A stretch of DNA of 6,790 nucleotides, taken from positions 3,743,605 through 3,750,394 of the forward strand of contig CP058707.1 in assembly GCA_013414745.1 (NCBI GenBank), read 5' to 3'. Positions 5,284 to 6,790 of the stretch are shown here, one piece after another. The position numbers and the translations under genes are program-made. The DNA is from Bacteroidota bacterium. GTDB lineage: Bacteria; Bacteroidota; Bacteroidia; Chitinophagales; Chitinophagaceae. Under the pieces are notes generated by a model. The model was not told the DNA's origin, made no database searches, and worked only from the letters and a program-made list of their open reading frames with translations. How positions within the stretch are numbered: the stretch's first letter is position 1; every line of letters begins with the position of its first letter.

Positions 5284-5821
5284 ATCAGTGTGCTCATTTG
5301 GCGGTTTTCCTATCAGCTGTTTATAATCCTGTATTTAAAATCTAACCACAAAGCAAGGCGGGCGTAAGAAATTCGTTAAGTGGCGCCTCCAATCCACATC
5401 TAAAGGCTTGAAAATTCTCAGTTTGATATTCTCACGGTTAATGCCATGAAAGCGCCACGAGTTTCTTTTCAATGTGGGTGATGAATATAGGTTTATCATT
5501 CAAACAGCGCCGGTTGTAGATTCCCTTAGATGTGGAATTCCCATTTTGGTTTCGGTTTTCGGTTTCTATTGGTAGTCCAACCGGCGCGGAGTTGAGGAAC
5601 GCCCACAATACATGGTAGAAAATTCCGGTTAGTGTCAAAACAGCGCCAAGCCAATCAGCATGTGATTCTAAATGTGAACTGGTGATAAGTCCCCGGTAAC
5701 CAATTTTGGCGCGGCGAAAGAGGTAAAAAACTGTCGTTTGGTCATTCTCTTGCCCGCCGATTTAAGGGTAGAAATCACCGCCAAATCTAAGCGTAATGGT
5801 GGTTCGCACATTGTGGCCAAC
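5277..5821 (-). ncRNA. Candidate large structured RNA, subfamily 1, copy in cassette 9
   Basis: This tandem copy of cassette 8 has the same length, and every checked stem sits at the cassette 8 position plus 662: P1b TGTGC/GCACA, P2 TTGGCGGT/ACCGCCAA, P3 GGCGGGC at 5357-5363, P4 GTGGCGC at 5380-5386, P6 GCGCCGGT at 5507-5514, and P7. In P4 the outer strand reads CTCC where cassette 8 has CTTC. On the minus strand that turns an A-U pair into G.U and keeps the helix, while on the plus strand it would add a second C.A. After P6 comes GAGTTGAGGAACGCC (5589-5603), identical to the subfamily 2 copy at 3497-3511. P5 reads TGTGGG with CCCACA here. Confidence 0.65.
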
Positions 5822-5946
5822 GGTTTCGGGCTTGGCGAAGGTGGCGATTTTCACCACAAATGTTGATGCGGAGAACCAAACTTTGATTAACCACAAATGT
5901 GTCTGCGGAGCACTGAACCGCCACTTTTGCCAAACCCGTGTTATGC
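5815..5946 (-). other. attC-like cassette recombination site I
   Basis: The left end is GGCCAAC (5815-5821) and the right end GTTATGC (5940-5946). The spacers are GGTTTC (6 nt) and GT (2 nt). The stem GGGCTTGGC pairs with GCCAAACCC with one C.A, then a partly paired stretch, then GTGGCG with CGCCAC. The loop contains a direct repeat: CACAAATGTTGATGCGGAG is echoed by CACAAATGTGTCTGCGGAG about 35 nt later. The site belongs to the restriction-modification cassette. The partner of its right end lies outside the window. Confidence 0.8.
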
Positions 5947-5959
5947 CCAGTGCTTATTC

Positions 5960-6790
5960 TCATTCGATGTCTATTTTGTTTATTTCGTTCATTAGTCTGT
6001 CCGTTTCTGTCAACGCAACAATGATTTTTTGATAATGTAAAATGTCGTCAAATTCAAGTTTACGGTCTTTGCGGTCTTTGAGCCACTTTTGTGCTGGTTG
6101 GTAGCCACCAATATAAAAGTCCCAAACTACTTGCGGTACGTTGTCAAAATACTGCGTGTCGTTGATGTAAACTTTTCCGTTTTCGTATTTTGGTTTTACA
6201 ATTACATTATTTCCGTCTTCGGGATATTGAGTTATGTATTTTTCAACTGTTGGGCTTTCCAATAAATGTATTTGTCGTATTTCTGCGCCAATTTTAGCGA
6301 GTTGCCAAAAGATTACTTTGTCTTTTGGAAAAGGCACACTCGGAAAATCTATTTTTAAAAACTCTTTGTATTTTTCGCGGTATGTTGGCGAATGTAAAAC
6401 CGCATAGATGTAATCTAAAATGTCGATTGGTGCAAATGTATCTTTGGTTGTTTCTTTTTCTGTTGTAAAAGTTAACCCTACTATTTTTGCCAATTGCTTT
6501 ACAATTTCTGTATTTAAGTTTGGTGTTCTTTCTGCTGTTTGCCCAATAGTTTGTTGGCTGTTATTTTCAGGATATAAGTAAAGTGGAAATACATATCCAG
6601 TTTCTTTTGTTTGAAGAGAAATTGAGCATCTTTCAGTTATAATATCAGTAACAAGTATATGTTGAAAATCAAAAGTGCTTTGCTGTCGAGAAATAATTAA
6701 TCCTAAATTATCTTTAAGGAAATGTTTAAATACTTTGTTGGCCGGACGACTTATAACTTTAGTGTCATAATAAATGTATCGTATATCAAA
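5960..6790 (-). CDS. Type ISP restriction-modification enzyme, C-terminal specificity region (partial)
   Basis: The frame is open from the right edge to a TGA at 5960, giving 276 visible residues; the start lies outside the window. It begins FDIRYIYYDTKVISRP, then KVFKHFL, NLGLIISRQ, HILVTDIITERCSISL and YVFPLYLYPE. This is the run typical of the target-recognition half of type ISP single-chain enzymes of the LlaBIII kind. The end has FWQLAKIGAEIRQIHLLESP, then VVWDFYIGGYQPAQKWLKDR, then DILHYQKIIVALTETDRLM, the signature of the family's C-terminal specificity domain. Full enzymes join nuclease, translocase and N6-adenine methyltransferase parts in one polypeptide of well over 1000 residues, and cut foreign DNA lacking their methyl mark. 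The upstream parts are not visible, so activity and specificity cannot be judged. The stop is 13 nt from site I, so the gene appears to be cassette cargo, unusually large for an integron. Confidence 0.86.
   Translation of the reverse strand, partial: FDIRYIYYDTKVISRPANKVFKHFLKDNLGLIISRQQSTFDFQHILVTDIITERCSISLQTKETGYVFPLYLYPENNSQQTIGQTAERTPNLNTEIVKQLAKIVGLTFTTEKETTKDTFAPIDILDYIYAVLHSPTYREKYKEFLKIDFPSVPFPKDKVIFWQLAKIGAEIRQIHLLESPTVEKYITQYPEDGNNVIVKPKYENGKVYINDTQYFDNVPQVVWDFYIGGYQPAQKWLKDRKDRKLEFDDILHYQKIIVALTETDRLMNEINKIDIE

Larger units (their letters stand above)
1..6790 (-). mobile_element. Integron-type gene cassette array, ten cassettes read on the minus strand
   Basis: Nine attC-like sites divide the window into eight complete cassettes and two partial ones. 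Each cassette holds one gene or one non-coding element followed, on the minus strand, by its own site. Boundaries can be placed at the AA|C of each left site end (G|TT on the minus strand): after 245, 1121, 1903, 2562, 3088, 3618, 4496, 5158 and 5820. The two ends of every complete cassette are complementary (for example GTTGGCAGTA at 367 and TACTGCCAAC at 1113; GTTATACGGC at 1239 and GCCGTATAAC at 1895). Two pairs of related cassettes are tandem. No IntI integrase is visible. From the orientation it would be expected beyond position 6790, or the array may be an orphan cassette cluster without an integrase. The reading rests on site architecture, not on a recombinase. Confidence 0.85.

Noticed and set aside
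2022..5821. Non-coding cassettes as MITEs or insertion-sequence remnants
   Set aside because: They are bounded by site boxes that differ from copy to copy but always self-complement, with no target duplication and no transposase remnant. The cassette explanation covers all the ends.
240..5946. Serial inverted repeats as a CRISPR array
   Set aside because: The repeats are about 100-130 bp hairpins separated by 430-750 bp gene-bearing segments, not short repeats with uniform spacers.
5796..6032. 78-codon plus-strand frame over site I
   Set aside because: It spans the attC and the antisense strand of the restriction-modification gene end; a shadow frame.

Overview
The window is an array of integron-type gene cassettes, probably from a member of the Bacteroidota. 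This assignment rests on AT-rich genes without clear Shine-Dalgarno sites, a TAnnTTTG promoter box, and the character of the proteins (a lipoprotein, a type ISP restriction-modification enzyme). No rRNA, tRNA, integrase or transposase lies in the window, so the phylum and any link to a complete integron remain inferences.

Nine attC-like sites (A-I, mostly 130-134 bp, two of 96 bp) punctuate the window: 240-373, 1116-1245, 1898-2028, 2557-2652, 3083-3178, 3613-3742, 4491-4621, 5153-5283 and 5815-5946. Read on the minus strand, each starts with an ...AAC R'' box and ends with a CGTT... R' box, as in known attC sites. All protein genes also lie on the minus strand, with starts 20-40 nt after a site (83 nt in the promoter-bearing parD cassette) and stops close to the next one. 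The strongest evidence is that the outer bases of the two ends of one site usually disagree, while the two ends of each inter-site segment are complementary in all 8 complete segments. That is expected if a circular cassette is cut at G|TT.

Cassettes from left to right: (1) 1-245, a ParD-type antitoxin with its own promoter and a 21-bp palindromic operator; (2) 246-1121, a lipoprotein gene with an A-run frameshift; (3) 1122-1903, a class I SAM methyltransferase whose frame runs into the attC; (4) 1904-2562, non-coding; (5) 2563-3088 and (6) 3089-3618, a tandem non-coding pair; (7) 3619-4496, a membrane protein split by an apparent 1-nt deletion; (8) 4497-5158 and (9) 5159-5820, a second tandem non-coding pair related to cassette 4; (10) from 5821 past the window end, the C-terminal part of a type ISP restriction-modification enzyme.

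The main observation concerns the five non-coding cassettes (4, 5, 6, 8, 9). They look like members of one large, multi-branched structured RNA class. Two sequence subfamilies share nested closing stems, branches rich in GCGC, conserved junction motifs at equal spacing, and several compensatory base-pair differences. About half of the array is therefore given to a cassette-borne structured RNA (or structured ssDNA) element, carried beside defence and stability genes (ParD, restriction-modification).
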